DNA from: Steromphala cineraria | Taxonomy: Eukaryota; Mollusca; Gastropoda; Trochida; Trochidae | Direction: 5' to 3' | DNA length: 64,000 nucleotides | NCBI GenBank assembly: GCA_916613615.1 | Contig: OU744727.1 | Location: 22,968,777 to 23,032,776 of the forward strand | In this document: in pieces, positions 53,308 through 64,000 of the stretch | Position numbering within the stretch: position 1 is the first letter of the stretch | Layout of the letters: every line of letters begins with the position of its first letter | Position numbers and translations under genes: made by a program | The notes under the pieces: generated by a model | Seen by the model: the letters and a program-made list of their open reading frames with translations, nothing else | Databases searched by the model: none | What the model was told of the DNA's origin: nothing

Positions 53308-54050
53308 TACCTTTCATCTTACCAGTTTGGTTTCCTGGTTTCCCTGATGTTAATGACTGAAATATTGCTCAAGCTGCATCAAACTCTCACTCACACACCC
53401 TCAGTTGTGTTAGAGTTGATAACACAAGGCTCAGGTGGACAAGTACATTCTGAGATTTGGATCCAACACTCCTGTGTTCACTCAGTTTTTATAAGAGAAT
53501 TATCTTTCAGATTTATTTCAAGTGTATGACATGAATGCTCTGCAGTGTTTCTTGTTAAATCAACAAATCTTCACTAACTATTATTGATTCAGGTTGTCTC
53601 CCTTTGGTCTTTCTCATGTCTTCTTCTAGTGAAGGAGTTGTAAAATCTTACATATTGGTATGAATAAGCTGCCCAACCCAAATATGCCCAACCACAACAT
53701 AAAAGAGGAGTCACACTCCTTATTTGGTTGACATTGAGATTCGATATCATATTGAGGAAATAAGTCCTTATAGAGATGTGTGTCCATACTTTTGGTTTCT
53801 TGACTATGATTTATATGTGCTTCTTATTTTCATGCATCCAGGATGCTGGAAACATATACCTCTTTATATAGAAATTTTCCATACTTCATTGTTTCTCTAC
53901 TTTATAAATTTGTGACAAAAGGAGGATAGACCATTTTTCAGGTCGGAAGTACTGTATTTTTCTGTATAAATCAAGCAAGCAGTTGCAGATTTGTTCTCTT
54001 GTTAAAATGTTGATTACCTTTATCGTCACTCTACTGAGTGGTGATAAACT
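53308..54050. other. RARS1 intron 10, unremarkable
   Basis: No coding or repeat signal recognised. Confidence 0.5.
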
Positions 54051-54059
54051 TTATCACCA

Positions 54060-54140
54060 CTCGAGTGACGTCAAGTTCAAGAGTTTGATGTCATTTGACA
54101 ATGATCTGACGTCATGAATTCTCATATGACGTCACACTTT
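54060..54140. promoter_or_regulatory. Three perfect TGACGTCA (CRE) octamers in 69 bp
   Basis: TGACGTCA occurs at 54066-54073, 54107-54114 and 54127-54134; a half-match TTGACGTAAT follows at 54191. These are consensus CREB/ATF sites. The next 250 bases are palindromic, so the cluster may belong to a mobile element and need not be an enhancer. Confidence 0.5.
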
Positions 54141-54226
54141 TACCGCGTTGCCGGGCTCCAAGCGGCGGCTCAAAATGAAATTGGCCTTATTTGACGTAAT
54201 TAGAAGGATTTCATCATATAGTAAAT

Positions 54227-54386
54227 GGAATATCTGTCTTTTCTTGACAACTGCCATGTTTATCTCATCGAATGAGGTAGTAAAGTTAAATATTATCACT
54301 CGTGGCTGCGCCACTCTTGAAAATATGAACTTTCTACCTCACTCGATGAGATAGACATGGTATTAGTCAAGAAAAGACAGATATCC
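54227..54386. mobile_element. 160-nt palindrome (foldback element)
   Basis: GGAATATCTGTCTTTTCTTGAC and CTCATCGAATGAGGTAG on the left are mirrored by CTACCTCACTCGATGAG and GTCAAGAAAAGACAGATATCC on the right. The centre is ATCACTCGTGGCTGCGCCACTC. The overlapping open frames on both strands here are by-products of the palindrome. Confidence 0.75.
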
Positions 54387-54457
54387 TCTATTTATTGCAA
54401 TTATATGGAGTTGAATAATAATTTTTTAGGAATCCAGCCGGGAGCTTCAGAGTTGCT

Positions 54458-55524
54458 TACCGTATATTACAATGTATACGGCGACCTCGTACATAGGGCG
54501 ACCCCCTTTCTCAGCCCCCCAAATTGCTGCCAAAATCATATATCTCATTAATAAGGCGACCCCCCTTCTAGCAGGTCGCTGAAACAGTCGACATGACAGA
54601 CAACGTTTTGACAAGATTGCGTAAGGGTAAATTTAGGTCGGTAATTTTTAAGTGAAATGTCATGTGTAATTAAAAAATAAATAAATTACTTACGGTGTTT
54701 GTTATTTTATTCAATGATTTATCATTTCCTTCTGATAACAAGCAAGGCTACAGTCAACAAACTCCCAATTACTGTGTCATGTTTCGTTTTCATCATTCTC
54801 ATTCAGAAATCTAAACAAACGTTCAGTCAACGTACTGGTAATGCTATATTTGTATCAAGCCTTTTCACTGGTTAAAAGAACGGAAGTTGTAATAGTGCAC
54901 CAATCAGAAAATCTAACACAAATTGCATATTGAAAAGGCCCAACCGGTGTAAAGAATAATTGCTGCCTAGTAAAAACTGAGTTATACATCGCCTTCATAA
55001 TTGATAAAATAATTTGGGCAGCATAAGTTTTGTTAAATATATCCATAGAGAAAAATAAAGTCACAATATCAGTCATCAAAACAATGTTAATTAATCATTA
55101 TAAATTTATTGTTATCTTTAATTATGTCAAGTTATTTCATCATGAGGTTCTATCTCGTATGACACCGACACTAACATAACATGTTATCGGCAAGCAAACA
55201 CGTGTTGAATATTTCCTTTGGTCCAGTACATGGATAATTTTTATTGATAAGTTATTTTGAATTTTCATTCTTATTTCTCTCTATATTTTCATTTAAAATG
55301 AACAATTAGACAAAGGTATTTTATTTCACAAGATTAAATTTGAGATGACATCGATGATTGTGTAATGGACATCCGGTGTAAACATTGACTCGTTTGACTT
55401 GTTGGGTTGGCAGATACCCCTCACTTGGCCTCTAGTTTTTGACCTTGTCTGTTAGGCGACCCCCTTCTTTGACCCCCCAATTTCTGGTATAAAAAACTCG
55501 CCTTATAGACTGTAATATACAGTA
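54458..55524 (+). mobile_element. TIR element, 1.07 kb, twin copy 1
   Basis: Ends TACCGTATATTACAATGTATACGGCGA / TCGCCTTATAGACTGTAATATACAGTA. Just inside both ends are C-rich GCGACCCCC...GACCCCCCAA blocks. The interior (e.g. CAGTCGACATGACAGACAACG, GACACCGACACTAACATAAC) matches copy 2 almost throughout. No transposase. A TA target is likely, as TA flanks the CCGTATATT ends. Confidence 0.88.
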
Positions 55525-55932
55525 CTTGTATATTAATACAGAGGTTAGCGTTAAAATTAAAGAAGACCCTTCTGGTTGTAATCTATTGAGTTAAGTTTTG
55601 ACTTCATTTGATAAGAACATTAATCCAAATAGGTCCCGATTTCAACTGCTGATCTTTTGAAGATATGGTGTTGAATATGTACTGCCACAGTGGGAATTGG
55701 AAAGGTTTTAGAAATGAAACAGAAGTGGTTTAGGATTTTATGACTTGAACTGCCTCTGTTTGGGGTATATTATTTCATATTGGCACATGTTTATAATTTT
55801 ACACAGCAAATATAAATTGTTGCATAACTTACAACACTCATGCATTTTGTCATTTCATGCATTTTGTCATTGCAACAATTCCTTAATTACTTACCTAAGG
55901 CTTTATTTTGGACTACTTTTCGTCAAACAACT

Positions 55933-57016
55933 TACCGTATATTTCAATGTACACGGCGACCTCGTACTTAAGGCGACCCCCTTTCTCAGCCCCCCAAATT
56001 GCTGCCAAAATCATATATCTCATTTATAAGGCGACCCCCCCCCCCCCCCTTCTAGCAGGGTTGTTGAAACAGTCGACATGACAGACAACGTGTTGACAAG
56101 ATTGCGTAAGGGTAAATTTAGGTTGGTATTTTTAAGTGAAATGTCATGTGTAATTAAAAAATAAATAAGTTACTTAAGGTGTTTGTTATTTTATTCAATG
56201 ATTTATCATTTGCTTCTGATAACAAGCAAGGCTACAGTCAACAAACTCCCATTACTGTGTCATGTTTCGTTTTCATCATTCTCATTCAGAAATCTAAACA
56301 AACTATCAGTCATCGTACTGGTAATGTTATATTTGTTTCAAGCTTTTTCACTGGTTAAAAGAACGGAAGTTGTAATAGTGCACCAATCAGAAAATCTGAC
56401 ACAAATTGCAATATTGAAAAGGCCTAACCGGTGTAAAGAATAATTGCTGCCTAGTAAAAACTGAGTTATACATCGCCTTCATAATTGATAAAATTATTTG
56501 GGCAGCATAACTTTTGTTAAATATATGCATAGAGAAAAATATAGTCACAATATCAGTCATCAAAACAATGTTAATTAATAAATTAATCATTATAAATTTA
56601 TTGTTATTTTTAATTATGTCAAGTAATTTCACCAGGAGGTTCTATTTCGTATGACACCGACACTAACATAACATGTTATCGGCCATCAAACACGTGTTGA
56701 ATACGTCCTTTTGTCCGGTACACGGATAATTTTGATTGATAAGTTATTTTGAATTTTCATTCATATTTCTCTCTATATTTTCACTTAAAAAGAACAATTA
56801 GACAAAGGTATTTTATTTTACAAGATTAAATTTTAGATGACATCGATGATTGTGAAATGGACATCCGGTGTAAACATTGACTCGCTTGACTTGTTGGGTT
56901 GGCAGATACCCCTCACTTGGCCTCTAGTTTTTGACCTTGTGTATTGGGCGACCCCCTTCTTTGACCCCCCAATTTCTGGCATAAAAAACTCGCCTTATAC
57001 ATTGCAATATACGGTA
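55933..57016 (+). mobile_element. TIR element, 1.08 kb, twin copy 2
   Basis: Same orientation as copy 1, 408 bp downstream. Ends TACCGTATATTTCAATGTA / TACATTGCAATATACGGTA are better matched than in copy 1. It has an extended run of 15 C at 56035-56049 and small indels. Short frames such as 56183-56443 are not genes. Confidence 0.88.
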
Positions 57017-57169
57017 CCTCTTCTCCAAATCATGTCATTATGTAGGGCATGTGGAATCATGTCAGGTGTTTCACAGTGCAAAATAAGAATTCAAGCTTCC
57101 TTACTATGAGAAGGACAGAGATAGAAAGGTAGAATACACAACAAGATATGTACTTTTGGCATACCAAAA

Positions 57170-57330
57170 AGCAGTGTTTAAAAAATAGCTGGTCCGCCAG
57201 TCCTTTAATTGGCTACTTTATCCCAAGACTGGTTACTTTTTGGTCAGGACTGGTAATTTTTCAACTTTTTTCTTTATTCTCCCTAAGGAATTTACCAATT
57301 AATTTTCAGGACAGGCTAGGTTTCCAATCT
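57170..57330 (+). repeat. Dispersed repeat 'CAGGACAGGCTAGG', copy 2
   Basis: Plus-strand counterpart of 27235-27382: CAGTGTTTAAAAAATAG, CCGCCAGTCCTTTAATTGGC, CAGGACTGGTAATTTTTCAA, CCAATTAATTTTCAGGACAG. Confidence 0.7.
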
Positions 57331-57746
57331 CTTTTATACACTGCAATGTTACTATGCTAACCATATAGGCAATATCAATTTGTAAAAATACTTGACGATA
57401 GCTTATGATACCTCAGTGAACGTATTTAGCAATATTCAAATTTAGAAAACCACTATGGCACAATCCCATTGGTTATCTCTACTTGTGTCTCAGTGTCAGA
57501 CAGGGTATAAATAAAGTTTATCCATAAATGTTACTGAGTGCCCAGCCATCTTGTGAGCTGTGCTGAATGTTGCTGAACTTCAGTCATAGTAGGCAATTTA
57601 TCAATGCACAGGAACATGTGTCAGCAAGGTGATATGGGAAACATTTGACTTATTTAATCCTTGTTAAAACAGTCTAAGTAAAGCTACCCTCAATATTAGC
57701 TGTTTCACACTGATATTTAGTCTAGAAAGGCCTAGTAGAGGGTCTC

Positions 57747-57920
57747 GTCAGCCTACGTGACGAATTGACCGATCAGAACTCATCTTACCAAGCCACAATA
57801 GTCTGCCTTCGCACTGATAACGTTGGAGGGTCATAGGTTGCAGAAAAGTTGGCTGACACGGCCTTCTACTTTAAGGAGTGAAACGGATAATATTGAGGCT
57901 AGGTTTACTTAGACTGTTGT
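57747..57920 (+). repeat. ~180-bp dispersed repeat, copy 1
   Basis: GAATTGACCGATCAG, TCTTACCAAGCC, CAATAGTCTGC, GATAACGTTGGAGGGTCATA and TATTGAGGCTAGGTTTACTTAGACTGT recur in the same order at 61300-61485. Confidence 0.75.
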
Positions 57921-57944
57921 TAAAAGGGATGATGGTGACACTAA

Positions 57945-58033
57945 TCTGCAACAGAATAATCCAGAAGTCTTTATTCAAAGTTGACACATCTGCAACAGAA
58001 TAGTCCAGAAGTTTATTATTCAAAGTTGACACA
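57945..58033. repeat. 44-bp tandem duplication (two units)
   Basis: TCTGCAACAGAATARTCCAG ... TTCAAAGTTGACACA is repeated with period 44 and three or four differences. Confidence 0.8.
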
Positions 58034-59180
58034 TAAGAAATTTTTCTGTATCGTTTACTGTTAATATGATAACAACACATTTTACAGCAACATTACATGT
58101 AAGTGAAATAGAAGTAATTTTTCTTAAATTTCTTGTTACAGTACAACTGAATATATTAGCATATGCTGTATCCTAGCCTGATGGATTTGATCATTTATAG
58201 TCTTTTTGTACTGGCCTTATTTAGCCCTGCATGTAAAATAGTAGTAACTCATGAAGTAAGTGGGCTTGTTGATTCGTAGGAGTATTTAGTCTGCTTATTT
58301 GATTGCTGAGAATTAGCTTTGTAACAATCCTCAAATTGGTGTATTTATTCAAAATTGCCTTCTATTTGTGTCATAATAATTCTTTAAACATCTCAATCAT
58401 CTAGTCCCATTTCACAACAGTTACTAACAAATGTTGTTTTTATTCAATTATCTGGTCTTGTTTCCTGCTGTTATTCATTGGCTTTTTGCATGTGGGTTGG
58501 CAATATTTCTTTGACTTACTAAGTGCATAATTCAGTTACACGATTTACATATATTTTGGATATATGACAGAAAAGCCCTGTATTATCTGTCATTAGTACA
58601 ATTTTCATCCTCTTATGTACAGAATAACATATGAAGCTTAGTTGATCATGTGATTTTCTCGTGGAAGAATATAAATCATCTTTCTACTATCCAAGTATAA
58701 TTTCATTCAATTGTTATCTTTTCCACCTTTTTTCAATCTTTATTTTGGTACTCAATAGGCCTCGAGCCTATAGTCCATTACCCCGGTACATATATACATA
58801 ATTACAACAATCATGATACAATATGGTGTCTATAAACCGATGTGTAGAATATGTACACGGACAGGTTTTCAATTTCTTTATCATTCAAACTATTTAGCCG
58901 ATTGGTTACCTTATCAAATTATATGTTCAACAAATTACATTGCAACTCTATAAGTATCAAACCATTTAAATGTTACCTCTCTGTTATGTTGTAGTAATAT
59001 ATGCCAACTGGTATTGATGTTGTTTTTTAATCGAGAAGTACTGACTTGCTGAAAGTGTCAGTTTAATGCTAATAGATTCTCTACAATGGCAATATAAGTC
59101 AAGATTTTCATAAAAAGCTTAAAGATTGACATATTCAAAGTTAGATTGGAAGTAATAGTTTTTTTATGTTTACTGATATT
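58034..59180. other. RARS1 intron 10, unremarkable
   Basis: AT-rich, no coding or repeat feature recognised. Confidence 0.5.
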
Positions 59181-59189
59181 CATTATAAT

Positions 59190-59315
59190 AGGACACATAA
59201 TTCTGGAAATTTATGAATTGTCAATCATCATCATGCCACGAGCATAGTCAGCTGTGTTGACAAGAGCACTTTGTTTAAATGCCTATTATCATTATTATCA
59301 TTATTTTGCCATTTG
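59190..59315 (+). repeat. Truncated SINE 3' tail
   Basis: GACAAGAGCACTTTGTTTAAATGCC followed by TATTATCATTATTATCATTATT resembles the tails of the SINEs at 6685 and 34025; no tRNA-like head. Confidence 0.4.
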
Positions 59316-59477
59316 GGAATGAATCTGTGAGATTTCATTTATATCAACATATATTTGGTTTTTGACATAAACTTAACTTCATCTAAAAACAAAATAAAAA
59401 TAAATATCCTTGTACCTAATAGGAACAGGCTTGCAGTCTGTAAGCATTTTTTACTATATTTTCTAAAACTGAGTGTA

Positions 59478-60004
59478 TTTATGTTAATAACAAATAGTCC
59501 CTTGACAAAAACACCATTGACGAACTTTGTAGAAAAGTGAAATTTACGTGAGTTACTTTGAATTAAGCTGCTATTAGGGTTAAATATGCGGTGTCATTTT
59601 TAATGAAAAATACGTTAAAGACTAAGTTCCAAATGTTCAGAGGAAAATAAGACAACGTAATTAAACTCAGAAATGCACGTGAATATTACGTTGCTGTAGA
59701 TAAAGCATTCCTTGAGTATTACTTGTTAAAGTTAAATTACAAACCAAGACACGTACATATTTACGTTGCAAAAAACATACACGAATATTTGGTTTTATAC
59801 TGGAGGTAGCAAGGAGGTATACAAGCAAAAATACATATTAATTGCTGATTATAAAGAAATACTTGATTGTTAATAGTTGAAATACAAACACAGAACGAAT
59901 AATATCATGAATATTATATACACATTGTTTCCTTTGTCATTATAAACTGACTTAAATGCTTTAAGCTCAAATTTATGTTAATAACAAATAGTCCCTTGAC
60001 AAAA
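59478..60004. repeat. 33-bp direct repeats flanking ~460 bp
   Basis: TTTATGTTAATAACAAATAG followed by TCCCTTGACAAAA occurs identically at 59478-59510 and 59972-60004. The segment between has several ACGTGA/TTACGT phrases and no coding frame. Confidence 0.7.
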
Positions 60005-61299
60005 TAATTCTCTTGGTAACACCTGACAATTATTGTAAAAGCTTTGTATCAACGTGTCCGACATGTAAGTGCCAGACCTATTTGCTATAACTCCTAAAGG
60101 AACAGTGTTAACTAATACAATCTTTTAACCAATTCTCCAGGGGGCAAAGAAACTGTAAAGAACTTTTTCATCCACTTAGACCGTCTGATGAAGTGTTTCG
60201 CTGATAGATATACAGTGGGAAACCTGTCCAGTGCAAGATCTAGTACTGAGAAAAGCTCTTTAGGATTGAGAAAGGTCGACGTTTGGTTTATCACATGACT
60301 CCCACTTGCTTTCAGTTGAAGGTAACTGATGGTGTCTGTGTTTCAAGGACAAAAGCTGAGTTACTTGAAAATTGCCTGTTAAATTTACAGGAACTGTGTT
60401 CTGTGTGTCTTGCAGAAAGTTGAAGAATTTTCCAAATAATTGTTCCAAAAATAATTTGAAACCCAGCCATAGTTTTTTGAAGAGTTTGATAACAGGTATC
60501 TGATAAGATCATATAGACAAGATAAATATGCTCAATACAATTTGTCTGTATTTAATTTTTCTGGCTGTTTTTACAAATTTATTTGATATTTCATTTATAT
60601 GATCTGAATTTATATGTATCTGAATTAAGATACAGCATTCATCATAGTACATATGTACGATAAGTATTTACTCATCATTACTGTGTTTGTCATCAGGATA
60701 CAATTATTCCGTCTAGGGATTGCCATCATATAATACAGAATTTCATCTATCACCTTGAACTGACAGAGTGATTTGTTGATTCAGTTTATCAATAGATTAA
60801 ATCTACCCATTTATCAGTTAAGACTTACAGGCAGTTCTATCAAGTTATACTTAATGGATACAAACTTCCAAGGGACATTCTTGTTGTCAAAGATACACTT
60901 GAGCAAACTTAGGGATTTAACAATTTTGACATCATAGATATTCATATATTTCTTGAATGTGGCCAAATGGATTTATCCGATGTTAAAGCAGCAACATATT
61001 GTAAGTTTGAAATTGTAAAGTTTTATGCGAATACAGACTACTTGGTAAGATAAACCCTGATTGGTCATTTTGATAGGTTGGCTGCCATTTCAATATCCTT
61101 CACTTATTTTGTCCATCAAATAATTTCACAACATACTAAAAACAGAATTTGGCAGTTTTGCAAAACCATTGATAACACTTTCACTTACATTATTTAATAA
61201 AGTTGTTTTTGCAAACATTTCTTCTGCAGTTTCAATGGATGATAATTTTTATTTAAAAAATTCCACAATTACGTTTTTTTAGCAAAATGTAACATCAGA
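60005..61299. other. RARS1 intron 10, unremarkable
   Basis: Minus-strand frames at 60112-60512 show no family resemblance. No expected RARS1 continuation is seen. Confidence 0.5.
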
Positions 61300-61485
61300 C
61301 CTTTCGAATTGACCAATCAGGGATCGTCTTACCAAGCCGCAATAGTCTGCATGCACACAGATAACGTTGGAGGGTCATAGGTCGGCGAAATGTTGGTTGA
61401 CATGACCCGCTACTACTACTTGCTGGACTCAATATCGGAAGTGAAGCAACTTTTATTGAGGCTAAGTTCACTTAGACTGTAACAT
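61300..61485 (+). repeat. ~180-bp dispersed repeat, copy 2
   Basis: Direct repeat of 57747-57920 with insertions (e.g. TACTACTACTTGCTGG); begins GAATTGACCAATCAG and ends CACTTAGACTGTAACATC. Confidence 0.75.
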
Positions 61486-61805
61486 CAGATGAACTGTTTT
61501 CTGTTTGTTATTGATGATCCAATGTTTTGAAAGAAGTGAACCTTCTCACACTGATAGCAACTTCTGCGATTGAGAAAGTTTTCTGACTGTCACCGGTCCC
61601 CAGGGATAGCAATAAGATGTGTGTTCCGAGTACTAATAATGTTTGTCGCGGATGTTTGTCAATATGTGATGTTTGTGTGACCTTCAGATTACGGCAGGTG
61701 CTTTTTAGGGAGTTATGAAGAAATAATCATGCTTAACTTGTCTGGCAGATGTTGGTCTGTGGAATAAAAGGGCATAGGGTAAGGAAAAGTGCATCATCAA
61801 ATGGT

Positions 61806-62183
61806 TACTGTATTCGACGTAATAAGCGCCCTGCTTCAATAAGCGCCCTGCTCCAATAAGCGCCCCCAAAGGGTTTTGTAATTATTGGTCTAATAACCGC
61901 CCATGTAGCAGCGGTACTAGATTAATTAATGCAAGGTATTCACTTTGTTTCATGAGGAATTAAAGGATACATTACTCAGCATGATTAGCGGCAATATGTG
62001 TTATTTTCTACTCAATAATGTGTTGGTATGTTTTGAATGCCTGTATCAGTTATCAAAGACATCCTGAAAACAGTTCCACTTCAGTAATCTTTAATTTTGG
62101 ATTGACATACGCACCACTTTAATAAGCACCAATCCAAGTCAATTTTTTAAGTGCCCTAGGCCCTTATTAGGTTGAATAAGGTA
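61806..62183. mobile_element. TIR element with AATAAGCGCCC ends
   Basis: 378 bp. The left end TACTGTATTCGACGTAATAAGCGCCC is matched by the reversed right end TACCTTATTCAACCTAATAAGGGCC. The AATAAGCGCCCTGC motif is repeated three times inside the left end. Non-coding; architecture like the 54458 family but different sequence. Confidence 0.65.
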
Positions 62184-62317
62184 AACACATTTAATTTGCT
62201 TAAATGAAACAGGATTGACAAACAAGAAAATATTCCTCATGCGAATGCTGCTCCCTATTAAGAAAATCAGTTAATGTAAGAGGGAAATAGACATAAACAG
62301 ATTTCAGTAGATGTTGA

Positions 62318-62490
62318 TAGCGATGTTGATTCAATGTTATTTATAATCCTTCAAGAGACCCCAATGTTGTTGAAAAATGCACTTTCCATATTTTTGGTTT
62401 ATGGAAGTTTCTAATGGCATTTTACTTCCATCCACTGTTGTTGTAGCGATGTTGATTCAGTGTTATTTATAATCCTTCAAGGGACCCCAG
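62318..62490. repeat. 46-bp direct repeat, 126 bp apart
   Basis: TAGCGATGTTGATTCARTGT then TATTTATAATCCTTCAAGRGACCCCA at 62318-62363 and 62444-62489. Confidence 0.8.
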
Positions 62491-64000
62491 TTTTAAATAA
62501 GATCTAAGAAAACCTTGGTCCAAAGATAGCTTTGATTACATGGTGTTAGAATTAAAGAAACTTCCATAAAGGTTTCCTATTTTGAACTGTTTTTGCCCTG
62601 CCTAATGTTTAGTTCAACCGAAACTATAAACATGTTTGGACCGAAAATAGCCTCAAATCTTCTGTTTCCTGTCATTACATATCTATGTAATTGTCTACTA
62701 ATTGACAAAGGAGATGATGCGAATGCAGAGAAGTTATTTCTGTGACTGAGTCGCTATTATTACGTCTTTGAAGTGTAATGTTTACAGGCATCATCAGACA
62801 CGTAAACTTCTTATAAGATTGAGATTTCTCAACACGGAGCTTTACCGTCTGAGACCTGATTGTCCCGGGAACTTTCCTATAGATCACTTTCTCATCAGTG
62901 CTTGTCATAGGTTTTGTCTGTAAATGTCAAAGTTCTCTTCTCTATTTTGCTGTGAATGTTAAGTTTTGACCTTTAAGATATTGACATGTGTTTCTTGTCT
63001 CATTTGTAACTTAAAACATTGACAATTGTGATATTATATATGACATGATATTTTGTTCACATTTCAAACTTCAGATTTTCGGAGAAGAATTTTGTTTTTT
63101 AGGTGTATCATTTGATGTGCAATCTTGCAGTGTCCTCATGTTGTTCACAACTGGTTATGTATGAAATGGGAATATAGAGCACTAGAACACTAGTAATTTC
63201 GATTGTATGATTGGGGCAAAAATTGGCATTGCAATCTGAAACCATGATTTGTTAAGTTAAGTTTAAAGTTATGATGGCTGAACACCCTTTAAAAGAGAGA
63301 ACAACATAATTCTTAACATGTTTTTAATGATTTAGGTCTACTTTGTGATTAACTTATTTTTGTCAGGTTTGGAACCTCACTAAGCACGGAAATCTATATC
63401 TATATCTTCCAAGTACCGAGACTTTTAAAAGTTTTTAAAATAATCTTTTATTCAATTTACATCGGGCTGATCACACCCCCCCCCCCCCCCCCCCCAAATG
63501 AAAATCCTGGATCCGCCCCTAAAAATGATTGTTCTCTAAGGTTTTGGATAGTAAAAGAATTTAAATGGTGGTTTATTTTATTTCAGATTTCTTTTGATGT
63601 TTCTGTTGCAGACTGATTTCTAGATTGTCACAGTCCTCATAATGCTAAAAGTTTCTGTTTGTGTTGTTGGCTGGAAGCAATTTAGGCCTATCAACAGTAC
63701 AAATTGATATCTAACTCAACGGCACGTATATGTAACAAAGTAGTCCCTTTCTGTAGACTAATTTCACTAAGCAAGCGGCACTGACAGGGCCGTATAATCC
63801 AAATGATTTCATAAGTGATAGAGTCTATATTTTTGACAGCAACATAATTACTATATGCATGATATTTTCATAGCAATCATGCCTAGCGAATAGAAAGCAT
63901 GTGGTTGGGTAACCATGAAAACATCATTTATTGCCGAAGACAGAAAATCTATAGGAATCAGGCATAGACACGCAAGCTACGTGAGGCTACGTGTTATTTT
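62491..64000. other. RARS1 intron 10 to window end
   Basis: No exon recognised. A run of 20 C at 63476-63495 is followed by CCTGGATCCGCCCCTAA, which looks like the end of a transposon-derived repeat. Confidence 0.5.

Noticed and set aside
54132..54354. Overlapping open frames on both strands
   Set aside because: They are mirror readings of a palindrome, so neither is independent evidence for coding.

Overview
The window looks like nuclear genomic DNA of a mollusc, most likely a gastropod. It starts inside a multi-functional-unit hemocyanin gene whose last unit is an FU-h with the extra C-terminal cupredoxin-like domain. That unit is present in gastropods and absent from cephalopods. Genes are intron-rich with GT-AG borders, the non-coding DNA is AT-rich, and the spacers are full of SINEs, MITE-like foldback elements, (ACGG)n-bearing tandem-repeat elements and a dead non-LTR retrotransposon. 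Two decayed copies of a GAGTGAGTGAG-type repeat, which I associate with gastropod genomes such as abalone, fit this. The species is not determinable from the sequence alone.

Layout. (1) 1-7.5 kb, plus strand: 3' end of the hemocyanin gene, with the end of FU-f, all of FU-g (three exons), FU-h (one exon), an intron in the 3' UTR and a poly(A) signal. (2) 7.5-17.5 kb: no convincing gene; SINE and MITE copies, foldback DNA and AT-rich sequence, part of which may be 3' UTR of the next gene. (3) 17.57-35.51 kb, minus strand: a complete DHHC palmitoyltransferase of the ZDHHC2/15/20 group. I reconstruct 12 coding exons whose phases all agree (357 codons plus stop, or 332 plus stop if one cassette exon is skipped). 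(4) 35.5-41.4 kb: the divergent interval between two gene starts, occupied by a broken non-LTR retrotransposon and a second LINE 3' fragment. (5) 41.42-64 kb, plus strand: cytoplasmic arginyl-tRNA synthetase, ten exons (about 450 codons, roughly two thirds of the protein). The gene then enters an intron of at least 11 kb that runs off the window.

The three genes have unrelated jobs: oxygen transport in hemolymph, protein S-acylation in membranes, and translation. They are not an operon or cluster. Hemocyanin and ZDHHC are convergent; ZDHHC and RARS1 are divergent.

The most interesting signals are a duplicated, frame-neutral cassette exon in the ZDHHC tail; two hAT-like MITEs with perfect 8-bp target duplications, one nested in a SINE; twin 1.07-kb terminal-inverted-repeat elements plus a short third copy in RARS1 introns; pearl-like (ACGG)n/tandem-core elements with a homogenisation gradient; and a triplet of perfect TGACGTCA sites beside a 160-nt palindrome. 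I see no CRISPR array, prokaryotic system or viral genome. All coordinates of splice sites are read by eye and lack transcript support.
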